In this document: positions 6,825 to 14,340 of the stretch, in pieces
How positions within the stretch are numbered: position 1 is the first letter of the stretch
How the letters are laid out: the number at the start of each line of letters is the position of its first letter
Source of the DNA: CAZVJA01 sp964626885
Lineage (GTDB): Bacteria; Planctomycetota; Planctomycetia; Planctomycetales; Planctomycetaceae
DNA: 34,421 bases
Assembly (NCBI GenBank): GCA_964626885.1
Contig: CAZVJA010000035.1
Span: forward strand, 1 to 34,421
Direction: 5' to 3'
Notes under the pieces: model-generated
Database searches by the model: none
What the model was told of the DNA's origin: nothing
Seen by the model: the letters and a program-made list of their open reading frames with translations, nothing else
Program-made: the position numbers and the translations under genes

Positions 6825-7922
6825 TTACCGCACCGCGATGGGGTTCCCCGGTGAGCCGGTGGCTCCTTTGAGTGGCAGTGGCGAGAAGATGAACGCGAAC
6901 TCGTGCACTTTGTCGGCCGCGAGTTGTTCGAGGTTCAGGTTCTCGAGGTGGTAGACTCCGTGACGCGTCAGATCCCACTGATGCACCGGATACGGCCGCT
7001 CGGGATCTTCCGAGGGAACCACTTCGATGGCCCAGGTGTCGGCCCCGATGAGGCAGACCTTGTGGTCGGTCAGCCACTTGGCCGCCGCCATACCGATCCC
7101 CGGTTCTCCCGCGCCGTAAGTCGCGTTGTCTTTCATCCAGAGCTTCGCGTGGCCGGTGTGTAGAAAGACCGCATCGCCGGGGAGAATCTTCGCGCTGGCA
7201 GCGTGGAGCGCACTTTCCAGATCGTCCGGCGTGATGACGTAACCCACCGGCAATCGATCCGCCTTGCGCACGGCCGCCACGTCGAGCAGCACGCCGCGGG
7301 TAAAGATCGGGCCGACATTCTCGACGCCGAGCTTCTTCAACCCGTAGGCGTCCTTGAATTCGGAAAGCTTGTAGCCGTTGTAGAAGATGTCTTCGTTACC
7401 GACGCGGCAGCCGACGTGCCCCAGACCGTCGAACTGCGTGCCGACCTGTCCGATTTCGCCGGAGAACATTTCGTCGTGCGAGACTCCCATGTTCTTGCCG
7501 CTGGGGGCCTGTGTCGGGGAGCCGGGGATCGTCAGGCTGAAATGCCGCTTGCCCGGCAGCGGCATTCCCCACTCATACACCTGCCCCAACGAATAGATCT
7601 TTCCCGACTTGATGAGGCTGTTCGCCTGAAGAACTTTCTCGGGAGTGATGCGATTGGCGGCGCCGCTCTGGTCCCCTGCTCCAAATTCCGACGGCCACCA
7701 TTTCGGCCCAATGGGAGTTTCGTCCCCGGGCGGCTGGCCGAGCGCAAAGGCGGTGAGGCCGAAGCAGAAGGTCAATGCGCAGAATCGCACAAGAGGACAC
7801 GAATGGCGGCGGTGGGATTCAGGTCTTGGGGATTCCCGATGGTCGTGCGCACTGGCGGACAAGCCGCCAGTGGCACCCGCCGTTGGAAGCGCAGCAAGGT
7901 TGTCAATTTGGTTGTCATTCAT
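6825..7922 (-). CDS. Cyclase-family hydrolase, probably exported
   Basis: This 365-aa protein of the cyclase/kynurenine-formamidase-like superfamily (PF04199) would be a metal-dependent hydrolase. The diagnostic segment VGTQFDGLGHVG is near residues 160-171, giving Asp165 and His169 as probable metal ligands. The core continues with GVLLDVAAVRK and GDAVFLHTGHAKLW. The substrate is unknown. Two starts compete. The ATG at 7922 has GGAG eight bases upstream and sits 29 bases after the Nramp-like stop. It puts 44 residues, including the repeat-encoded AGATGGLSASA, before a clear signal-peptide core (VRFCALTFCFGLTAFALGQ). The GTG at 7790 would begin exactly at that signal peptide but has no ribosome binding site. 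I keep 7922 and regard the N-terminus as possibly altered by repeat insertion. It is the last gene of a four-gene operon. Confidence 0.85.
   Translation of the reverse strand: MNDNQIDNLAALPTAGATGGLSASAHDHRESPRPESHRRHSCPLVRFCALTFCFGLTAFALGQPPGDETPIGPKWWPSEFGAGDQSGAANRITPEKVLQANSLIKSGKIYSLGQVYEWGMPLPGKRHFSLTIPGSPTQAPSGKNMGVSHDEMFSGEIGQVGTQFDGLGHVGCRVGNEDIFYNGYKLSEFKDAYGLKKLGVENVGPIFTRGVLLDVAAVRKADRLPVGYVITPDDLESALHAASAKILPGDAVFLHTGHAKLWMKDNATYGAGEPGIGMAAAKWLTDHKVCLIGADTWAIEVVPSEDPERPYPVHQWDLTRHGVYHLENLNLEQLAADKVHEFAFIFSPLPLKGATGSPGNPIAVR
7849..7880 (-). repeat. 32-bp palindromic repeat (copy 2) in the cyclase N-terminus
   Basis: This is the reverse-strand copy of the 1669-1700 element, with 31 of 32 positions identical and the same 9-bp stem. 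Relative to the gene it has the same orientation and the same reading frame as copy 1, so it encodes AGATGGLSASA at residues 15-25 of the long form. Confidence 0.85.
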
Positions 7923-7951
7923 AGGAGCGTCTCCGATACGAAGTGGAGGAA

Positions 7952-9931
7952 TCAGAGCAACGTGGATAGGACAATTCCGCTGATCCCGATGAAGAACAGG
8001 CCGCAGAAGACGAGCCCTGCCTGCATGAAGAGGTTTGGCTTGAGTTCCGTTGGGAGCAGCGTTCGGTTGACGTAGAGAGTGTGCAGCGATGAGAAACCGA
8101 GCGCGAGGTTCATCAAGACGCCCGCCACCTTGAGCACCTGGATCGGGTCGAGGAACGTGAGCGCGAGCAATCCCCACGCACCGTAAAGGATGAGGATGGC
8201 ATAATACACGTACTTCACCTGGTTCCCTTCGAGCTTCTGAGCCCAGGGACTGGCGGTCCAGATGATGTCGGTCCAGCGGCGGGCAAGCTGATCTCCGGCG
8301 AGGATTTGTCCCGGCGCGAGGACCAGAAACCCGATGAGCAGCGTGAGGAACCAGAGAGATTCGCGAAATTCCGGATAACGGGTGGCCATCCCCTCGGCGG
8401 TCATCGCCGCCACTCGGTCGCCGCTGACCGGGGCGTTGCGGATGAATTCCAGCGACATCATGCACGGCAGCGCCATGCCGATCACCGAGCAGAGCATCCA
8501 GATCACCAGTTGATCGGCGGTAATGTGCCGCATCCAGCCGCGCCACTTCTTGCGGGATTCGTCGCTGAGCTTAAAGACCATGCCGACGTGCGAGAGGGCA
8601 ATCAGCCGGCCGCCGACCGCGCTCGGAATCGCGCCGACGTTCTTCCCCATCCCCCACCCTTTCTCGCGGGCGAAGTTCGAGAAGAGGATGTTCGTCATCC
8701 CTCCGGCGCCGGCGATCGCCGCCAGCGTCGCGAGCATCGCCCAATCCAGATCCGGAAGTCGGCCATGTTCCCGCAGATAGCTGGTGAATTGCGTCCGTTC
8801 GAGCCCTTTGTTCTCGACCAGCGCGGAGAAACGTTTTCCAGTTTCCGGAGGGACGTCTTCGATGCGATCGAACTGGTGTTCTCCGGCATCGTCCGTGAAA
8901 GCGTAATGCTCCGCCACCCAGGTACGGTCTTCGAGAATGCGCCCTTCGACCGTCAGACCATGATCGGCCCAGCCGGCTCTTTCGGTCGCGACGAAGAACC
9001 GCCCCGGCACCGCAAGTTCCATCGCACGCTTCTCCATTTCCGCGCGAACCGCATTGATGTTGAAATCCGCATCCGGCGAGCCTCCATGCACAACAAACGA
9101 AGTGACCTGCGGGCGGTCCGACTCGATCGTTCCTTTGATCGTGACGACGCGGCCGTTGTGTTCTTCGGTGATCTGAAAGTGACGCCCGGCCACCACGGTC
9201 TCAGCCCGCAGCGGAACTTCTCCAAAACCCACGAAGCCGGCGAGCACTTCTTTCGCTGTCGTCGTCGAGACCATGAACACTCCCACGAAGAGCAGGAACA
9301 CCAGCACGATGACGAGCTTCGCGGCCATCACCCGCTCGAGCATCTTGTAGATGGTGCCGCCGAAGATCAGCGGCACAAACGCCCCGAGAAAAATCATGTA
9401 GCCAAGCCCCTTTACAAGACCCGATTCGCTGAGCGTCATCGCCCCCCAGAAGAGAGAGACTGTGGTGTCGCCAGGCAAATGCCCTAGAAATGCCGCCGCC
9501 AGCGGGACCGCGGCGTTCGCGGCGTTGAAGGGCCAGATCGACGAGAAGTCGAGCAGCAGGTAGGCCCAGATCCAGAAGCGGGGGCCGGGCGCCGTGCGGA
9601 AGAAGCCGACCATGATCGGCTCGCCACAATAGACAGTGTAGCGCATCATCTCCAGGTTGCAGAAAACCTGACCGAGGATGCTCAGCGTCGCCACCCACAA
9701 CAGCGTCGCGCCATATTGCGCGCTGACTGCCGGTCCGGAAAGCCATTCTCCCGAGCCGATGGACGCTCCCGCCAATAGCACACCCGGTCCGAGGAGCGCC
9801 ATCCATCGCCGCCACCCACCGGCGGGAGAATCCGGCAGTTCGCCGACGTCCCACGGCGCCAACCTGCCGGCGGGAACTTTCTCAGCGCTGTCGGCGTTCT
9901 TAGCTGCGGAAGATGTCGCCGAATCTGTCAT
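7952..9931 (-). CDS. Divergent Nramp-like transporter with a large soluble insert
   Basis: This 659-aa inner-membrane protein has the overall Nramp/LeuT-like helix order, but the metal-binding motifs of the family are absent. Helix 1, canonically DPGN, reads GASIGSGEW (residues 55-63). Helix 6, canonically MPHN, reads GAGGMTNILF (residues 408-417). Between helices 5 and 6, residues about 236-396 form a soluble insert rich in strands and charged residues (RHFQITEEHNGRVVTIKGTI, WADHGLTVEGRILEDRTW). I do not recognise this insert as a known domain. Typical Nramp proteins are 400-450 aa. It is unlikely to be an ordinary Mn2+/Fe2+ importer; the substrate is unknown. The VOC gene ends 9 bases upstream and the cyclase gene starts 29 bases downstream, so it is in an operon with them. 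Confidence 0.85.
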   Translation of the reverse strand: MTDSATSSAAKNADSAEKVPAGRLAPWDVGELPDSPAGGWRRWMALLGPGVLLAGASIGSGEWLSGPAVSAQYGATLLWVATLSILGQVFCNLEMMRYTVYCGEPIMVGFFRTAPGPRFWIWAYLLLDFSSIWPFNAANAAVPLAAAFLGHLPGDTTVSLFWGAMTLSESGLVKGLGYMIFLGAFVPLIFGGTIYKMLERVMAAKLVIVLVFLLFVGVFMVSTTTAKEVLAGFVGFGEVPLRAETVVAGRHFQITEEHNGRVVTIKGTIESDRPQVTSFVVHGGSPDADFNINAVRAEMEKRAMELAVPGRFFVATERAGWADHGLTVEGRILEDRTWVAEHYAFTDDAGEHQFDRIEDVPPETGKRFSALVENKGLERTQFTSYLREHGRLPDLDWAMLATLAAIAGAGGMTNILFSNFAREKGWGMGKNVGAIPSAVGGRLIALSHVGMVFKLSDESRKKWRGWMRHITADQLVIWMLCSVIGMALPCMMSLEFIRNAPVSGDRVAAMTAEGMATRYPEFRESLWFLTLLIGFLVLAPGQILAGDQLARRWTDIIWTASPWAQKLEGNQVKYVYYAILILYGAWGLLALTFLDPIQVLKVAGVLMNLALGFSSLHTLYVNRTLLPTELKPNLFMQAGLVFCGLFFIGISGIVLSTLL

Positions 9932-9940
9932 GGTACTTCG

Positions 9941-10309
9941 TCAATCCTTCGGGCAGTTGAGCTGCACGAAATTTCCGTCCGGGTCAATGAATGTCGCCAC
10001 GAGTTGCGGACCGACGTCGAAGATGGTCTTTTCCAGCGATGGATAGAAGCGAACCCCCTTCTCGGCGAGTTCGCGCACCGCGGCATCAATGTCCTCAACC
10101 TCGAAGCTCAGAACAATCGGCTGCTTCTCGACGACCGATCGCGGGAATTCCGTATGATCCACCGCGAATCGAGACCCGTGTTTCATCTTGAATTCGGTCC
10201 AGCCGGGGTGTTCAGCGGTGATCGGAATTCCCAAGGTCGCTGAGTACCAGTCGGCCAACTGCCGACCGTGGGGTGAATGCAGGTACGCGACGCTCAGTTG
10301 CTTGATCAC
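9941..10309 (-). CDS. VOC-family (glyoxalase/dioxygenase-like) protein
   Basis: This 122-aa protein has the vicinal-oxygen-chelate fold, with two beta-alpha-beta-beta-beta units. The N-terminal unit ends in ADWYSATLGIPITAEHPGWTEF. The second contains LSFEVEDIDAAVRELAEKGV and ends with the typical ATFIDPDGNFVQL. Single-domain members of this size usually act as dimers and bind a divalent metal; the reaction is not predictable here. I chose the GTG at 10309 because GAGGAA lies about six bases upstream and the fold begins with IKQLSVAYLHS. The frame stays open further upstream, but that part is read through a palindromic repeat. It is 9 bases from the Nramp-like gene, so co-translation is likely. 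Confidence 0.85.
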   Translation of the reverse strand: MIKQLSVAYLHSPHGRQLADWYSATLGIPITAEHPGWTEFKMKHGSRFAVDHTEFPRSVVEKQPIVLSFEVEDIDAAVRELAEKGVRFYPSLEKTIFDVGPQLVATFIDPDGNFVQLNCPKD

Positions 10310-10341
10310 GAGATTCCTCACCTTGAGGGAAAAAATCGGGT

Positions 10342-10430
10342 GCCATGCTCTTGCCGTCGAAACGACCGGCTGTTTGCACTCCGATCGCTGCGGCACCGCG
10401 GACTCCGTCCCTTCGGCACAAGAGCATGGC
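10342..10430. repeat. Palindromic intergenic element inside the operon
   Basis: GCCATGCTCTTG (10342-10353) and its perfect reverse complement CAAGAGCATGGC (10419-10430) enclose 65 bases. The pairing extends imperfectly inward (CCGTCGAA against TTCGGCA). It sits between the monooxygenase stop and the VOC start. In RNA it would make a large hairpin that could attenuate or stabilise the transcript. Confidence 0.75.
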
Positions 10431-10454
10431 CCCCCGACGCGTTGGTTTCCTCAA

Positions 10455-11567
10455 TTAAAGCGTGACCCCGCAGACCGCCTTGTTGAGGGCCGGAATCAGT
10501 TCGTTCGCGAACAACTCCATGCTGCGCAGCCACGCTTCTTTGTCGTCCCAGTCATAACTCATCAGCACCAGCGTGCCGAAGGGCCCGGTCTCCTCGATCA
10601 GCATCAATAGCCGCCGCAACACTTCCTCGACGTCGCCGGCGATGATCTGTTCGGCCATCAAATAGTCCATGTTGCAGTCGGCGTCGCTCATATTGAGATC
10701 GCGCTTGTAGATTTTGCGGCCGAGCCCTTTGTCGAACAACCGGCCAATGTATTCGTAGTTCTGGCCGAGCGAATTCGAACGCGCGATCTTCTTCGCTTCC
10801 GCCGTCGTATCCGCCAGAAAGATCGAACGGGCGATTTTGAAGTTCGCGCGATCGGGGGTGCGCCCCGCGTCGAGCGCCGCCTGCTCGTAGGTTTTCCAGA
10901 AGTCCGCCAGCACATTCCCCGCGACGAGGCAATGCCCAAAGGGCTGCCAGCCGCGCGCACCCGCCATCTTCATGCTGGGGGAATTGCGGCTCATCGCGGG
11001 AATAACGATCGGCGGGAGCGGGTCTTGCAGCGGACGCGGGATGTAGCCGATGCCGGTCTCTTCATCGACGTACTTCTTGAGATTGATGTTCCAGTATTTT
11101 CCCGGAATCTCGTAGGGTGGGTCACTGGTCCAGAGCTTGAGGATCATCTCGATCGCTTCATTGACCATCTCGGCGGCGTTTTTGGGATCGATGCCGTACA
11201 ACTCCTGGTCGGCGGTAACACTGCCGGGACCGAAGCAGAGATTCAGCCGTCCGCCGGAGAGATGATCGAGAAAGGCCAGGCGACAGGCGACATGCGCGGG
11301 ATGATGCTGCTGCAGGCAGACCGGCGCGGGGCCCATGCGAATGGTGTTTGTTTCGCCGATCGCGCGGGCGATGAATATTTCGGGCATCACGATGTTTTCG
11401 TACTTCATCGTGTGATGCTCGCCGATCCAGAACTCCTCGAAGCCGAGCTCCTCGGCGCGGATGATGAGTTCCAGGTCTTCGTCATGACACTGGGCGGCTG
11501 GCTTTGCCGGAGGGTGAAACGGCATGATGAACATGCCGTAGTGAATCATGTCGACCTGGTCCTTCAT
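10455..11567 (-). CDS. LLM-class flavin-dependent monooxygenase
   Basis: This 370-aa bacterial-luciferase-like TIM-barrel protein would use FMNH2 and O2 to oxidise an organic substrate. The start YGMFIMPFHPPAKPAAQCHD, the active-site strand LGFEEFWIGEHHTMKYEN and the LSGGRLNLCFGPGSV segment are typical of the limonene-monooxygenase-like branch. The substrate cannot be inferred with confidence. GGGAG lies eight bases before the ATG. It is the first gene of a minus-strand operon followed by the VOC protein (145 bases, with a palindromic element between), the Nramp-like transporter and the exported cyclase. A flavin reductase partner is not encoded in the window. Confidence 0.9.
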   Translation of the reverse strand: MKDQVDMIHYGMFIMPFHPPAKPAAQCHDEDLELIIRAEELGFEEFWIGEHHTMKYENIVMPEIFIARAIGETNTIRMGPAPVCLQQHHPAHVACRLAFLDHLSGGRLNLCFGPGSVTADQELYGIDPKNAAEMVNEAIEMILKLWTSDPPYEIPGKYWNINLKKYVDEETGIGYIPRPLQDPLPPIVIPAMSRNSPSMKMAGARGWQPFGHCLVAGNVLADFWKTYEQAALDAGRTPDRANFKIARSIFLADTTAEAKKIARSNSLGQNYEYIGRLFDKGLGRKIYKRDLNMSDADCNMDYLMAEQIIAGDVEEVLRRLLMLIEETGPFGTLVLMSYDWDDKEAWLRSMELFANELIPALNKAVCGVTL

Positions 11568-11654
11568 CCTGGTTCTCCCGAGTGTCGATTGTCCGCAGCT
11601 GTGATGGCGACTGCAATGAGACGATTGGCGAATGTTTTATTCACCGGTCGCTTC

Positions 11655-11683
11655 ACTCTACGGAGTCTCGGCGCGCGACTCAA
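11655..11683 (-). promoter_or_regulatory. Candidate promoter for the monooxygenase operon
   Basis: On the minus strand TTGAGT (11683-11678) and TAGAGT (11660-11655) are 17 bases apart, about 90 bases upstream of the monooxygenase ATG. The -10 is only 4/6, so this is tentative. The intergenic region 11568-11857 also holds the amidohydrolase upstream region. Confidence 0.25.
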
Positions 11684-11820
11684 GAAGATTTTTTGTGCGG
11701 CGTGTGAAGACTACAATTGAAACCGGCTGCGGCGGTTCGACGCCGTCGCGGAATTGCGATTCACACATCCAAGCTGTTCAATGTTGAGATGAGCAAGCTC
11801 AAGGTGCCGGGCGTCCGGCG

Positions 11821-11852
11821 CCTGAAGCCCGAAGCCTGACCCCTGAAGCCCG
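11821..11852 (+). repeat. Short tandem-like CCTGAAGCC repeats
   Basis: CCTGAAGCCCGAAGCCTGAC followed by CCCTGAAGCCCG lies directly before the amidohydrolase start. Related strings (CCTGAAGTCTGAAGCCCGAC) occur at 19150-19169 and, inverted, near 14145. It is part of a degenerate intergenic repeat family. Confidence 0.6.
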
Positions 11853-11857
11853 TCCCC

Positions 11858-12619
11858 ATGGAAATCATCGACGCGTACACCCATTGCGGGCTGAGCAAGT
11901 ATGAGCCGATCAAACAGGTTGCGCGCGTGATGGCCTCCGCCGGCGTCGGCCGCGCCGTGCTGGTGCAGCATCTCGGCGAGTTTGATAATTCCTACATTGC
12001 CGGTTGCGTCGCGTCGGCTCCGGATCGCTTGGCAGGCGTCTGCCTCGTCGATCACACGTTACCCGACGCGGTTTCGCAATTGGAAAAACTCGCGAACTCG
12101 GGCTGCTTCCGTGGTGTCCGGTTCCCGGTGCAGGTGTTGATCGACGCCCCGGATTTGTTCGATACGGCTGCGAAGCTGGGGCTGGTTCTCGTCCTTTATG
12201 CGCCGGACGGAATGGGATATGTTGTCGAATCATTGAACCGATTCCTCGATTTACATCCAGGCGCGCGGGTCGTCCTGACGCACCTGGGAACGCCGCGAAT
12301 GGAGGAGGCTCCGGAGTTCGCCGGCGCGCGGAGAGCGTTTCGCCTCGCGCGGCATCCGGGCGTCTACTGGCAGCTATCGGGGATGAAAATGTATTGCCCC
12401 TGGCCGCACGAGCCGCTGCATCCGCTGATCGCCGATGCCTTCAGCGCGTTCGGCCCGGAACGAATTCTTTGGGGATCGAACTACCCGGTCGTGGGGAGTG
12501 AACTCGATTATGGCCGCGATCTCGAACTGCTGACACAGGAACGATTGCCTATCCCGCCGGACGCCATCCCCGCCATCGCGGGAGGAAATGCCAAGCGGTT
12601 GTGGTTCGGAGATTCCTGA
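11858..12619 (+). CDS. Amidohydrolase-family (TIM-barrel) protein, atypical site
   Basis: This 253-aa protein resembles the Amidohydro_2 family (PF04909: lactonases, decarboxylases). The N-terminal strand is IIDAYTHCG where the family normally has D-x-H-x-H, so Tyr7 replaces the first metal-ligand His while His9 is kept. Later hallmarks are VVLTHLGTPRMEEAPEF (a barrel His), VYWQLSGMKMY, and ERILWGSNYPVVGSE near the C-terminus. In the last of these Asn stands where many members have a metal-binding Asp. Either it works without a metal, as some lactonases of this family do, or it has another role. The gene stands alone on the plus strand; short CCTGAAGCC repeats abut the start codon and no clear ribosome binding site is visible. 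Confidence 0.8.
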   Translation: MEIIDAYTHCGLSKYEPIKQVARVMASAGVGRAVLVQHLGEFDNSYIAGCVASAPDRLAGVCLVDHTLPDAVSQLEKLANSGCFRGVRFPVQVLIDAPDLFDTAAKLGLVLVLYAPDGMGYVVESLNRFLDLHPGARVVLTHLGTPRMEEAPEFAGARRAFRLARHPGVYWQLSGMKMYCPWPHEPLHPLIADAFSAFGPERILWGSNYPVVGSELDYGRDLELLTQERLPIPPDAIPAIAGGNAKRLWFGDS

Positions 12620-12631
12620 AGATCGAGCCTG

Positions 12632-12715
12632 GTAGGTGGGCCGAGTTTTCGAGGCCCACCAAAATTCCGTTTTGCGCTGGCGAGCCTCGCGACGCCTTCG
12701 TTCGGTCCACCCTAC
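12632..12715. repeat. MITE-like imperfect inverted repeat (gap 12620-12962)
   Basis: GTAGGTGGGCC (12632-12642) and GGTCCACCCTAC (12704-12715) are imperfect terminal inverted repeats of an 84-bp element. Inside it GGTGGGCC (12635-12642) and GGCCCACC (12653-12660) form a perfect 8-bp hairpin that may act as a terminator for the amidohydrolase gene, although no T-tract follows. The remainder of the 343-base gap (12716-12962) is the kinase upstream region. Confidence 0.65.
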
Positions 12716-12782
12716 TTTGCTTCCGCAAGGATTCCCTGATGGTCGCATGAATATCCACAAGAATGGATAGGGTATCCCCCTC

Positions 12783-12812
12783 TTGGACGGGGCTTGACCC
12801 GTGGTGTAGAAT
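12783..12812 (+). promoter_or_regulatory. Candidate promoter for the kinase gene
   Basis: TAGAAT (12807-12812, 5/6 to the -10 consensus) has TTGGAC 18 bases upstream (12783-12788). The -35 match is weak. It is the best candidate in the gap, about 150 bases before the kinase start. Confidence 0.25.
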
Positions 12813-12962
12813 GAGGGGCCGTCAGCCAGCATTGGAGGGAGACGACCGGCTGCTTTGTGAAAAGGGTTACGGCATTGGAAGCCGACCCGGAACCGGTTCG
12901 TCGCTCTCGTGTCTGCTGTATGTTCGTCACGCTGGTCTGACCCATCCCCAATACAGGGACGT

Positions 12963-14144
12963 ATGAATCCCACACCCCCCGTCGATCCGATCTTGTCGCG
13001 CTCGGACCATCTTCAAAAACAATATCAGGCGATCCTCGACCGCCAGAGACTCGGTTGGATTTCGCGCAGGCCGTTTCTGCGCTGCCTCGGAGTCGGCGGT
13101 CAGGGAATTGTCTTCCTCAGTGAACGCCAGGGGACAGGGGGATTCCGCCTGCCGATCGCGCTGAAGTTGTATTCGCCGCTCCGTTACATCGACGCGGATG
13201 AGTATGAGCGCGAAATGGCGCGGCTCAGCCAGGTGTCGGCCCGCATCGCCCGCATTCAGCAGGACAATCTGATCGACATTCAGAATTTCATTATGCGGCG
13301 CGGTATCCGCATTCTCGAAATGGAATGGGTCGATGGATACGACCTGCAATGCCTGCTGCGGCGCTCGACGCTCGAACGCGTGCGGCGCGGCGTCAGCTCG
13401 GAACGTTGGCATTACATCAATAACGTCATCGTCACCGAAGGAAAACAGCAGCCCCGCCTGAAACCGGGCATCGCCGTGGCCATTTTGCGCGGCTGCTTCG
13501 CGGCGCTGGCCGCCCTGCACCGCGACGGCGTGATTCACAACGATCTCAAACCCTCGAACATCATGGTCAAACGAACCGGCAGCGTGAAGATCATCGATGT
13601 CGGGTCAGCGTTTGAATTGACGCAGCTTCCCGAGGCAAGCCGCTGCTCACCGGCCTACGCCGCGCCGGAGGTGCTCGAAGGACAGCCCGGGTCGCCGGTC
13701 TCCGATCTTGCCAGCCTGGGGTACGTGCTCATCGAAATGCTCGCCGGCGCGCAGCCCTTCGCGGGGATCGAATCGATCGCGGAACTGGTGAAAGCCAAGA
13801 AGCAGATTCTCCAGAAATTACCGCGGATTCTCCCTCCCGAGGAAATCGCCTACAACGAGCTGCTGATCAACCTGATTCGCCGACTGGTCGATCCCGATCC
13901 GTCGAAACGTTTCCCGAGCGCCGAGATCGCGGACTTGTCGGAAGTGGGTGCTGCCAGCTTTCAACGGCAACTGGTCAAAGGAGATCTCGCGACCGAATAC
14001 GAGAACGAGCTGAGATTGTGGATCGAGGAGATTGACCTCACCGGTGCCGTCGATGTGATGGAGCGCGACCTGGAACCGGTCTCGACGCTGGCGAGCACAC
14101 GACTTGTCACCCTGTCCGGATCAAGCGGTCCGGAGTTCGAGTGA
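12963..14144 (+). CDS. Soluble Ser/Thr protein kinase (Hanks type)
   Basis: This 393-aa protein carries a eukaryotic-like kinase domain. It has the glycine loop GVGGQG (residues 43-48), the ATP-binding Lys68 in IALKLYSP, the catalytic loop HNDLKPSN (192-199), DVGS at 212-215 in place of DFG, and APE at 234-236. SDLASLGYVLIEML (helix F) follows. Catalytic Asp194 and the metal-binding Asp212 are both kept, so it is probably active. An insert of about 25 residues between the N- and C-lobe (TLERVRRGVSSERWHYINNV) is unusual. There is no transmembrane segment, PASTA, WD40 or TPR sensor domain, whereas many planctomycete kinases have one. The C-terminal 70 residues have no recognised domain. I prefer the ATG at 12963 over one at 12909 because the latter extension has no kinase-like content. 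Targets are unknown. Confidence 0.9.
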   Translation: MNPTPPVDPILSRSDHLQKQYQAILDRQRLGWISRRPFLRCLGVGGQGIVFLSERQGTGGFRLPIALKLYSPLRYIDADEYEREMARLSQVSARIARIQQDNLIDIQNFIMRRGIRILEMEWVDGYDLQCLLRRSTLERVRRGVSSERWHYINNVIVTEGKQQPRLKPGIAVAILRGCFAALAALHRDGVIHNDLKPSNIMVKRTGSVKIIDVGSAFELTQLPEASRCSPAYAAPEVLEGQPGSPVSDLASLGYVLIEMLAGAQPFAGIESIAELVKAKKQILQKLPRILPPEEIAYNELLINLIRRLVDPDPSKRFPSAEIADLSEVGAASFQRQLVKGDLATEYENELRLWIEEIDLTGAVDVMERDLEPVSTLASTRLVTLSGSSGPEFE

Positions 14145-14335
14145 AGTCGGGCTTCGGGTACTCGCGACTCGGGAAGACGAAGAATCAGGGGGGATAGGGT
14201 TTTATTTTATGGTGCGAGGGTTCGAAGCCTAGAAACCTAAAACCCTCAGAACCTTCTCACCTTCCTGTTGTTGTGCTGATCGCTGAAGGCAGACCGCTCC
14301 GCCCGCTCGGGACTTTGGACTCAAGGCCCGGGACT
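14145..14335 (-). repeat. Long imperfect inverted repeat, left copy
   Basis: On the minus strand this segment resembles 19011-19170 along its length. The core 14249-14279 is identical over 31 bases to 19041-19071 in inverted orientation. Further shared blocks are GTTTTAGGTTTCTA, CCTCGCACCATAAAA, CCCCTGATTC and AGTCCAAAGTC. It lies directly after the kinase stop and before the aminotransferase stop. It fills most of the 196-base gap. Confidence 0.85.
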
Positions 14336-14340
14336 CATTC

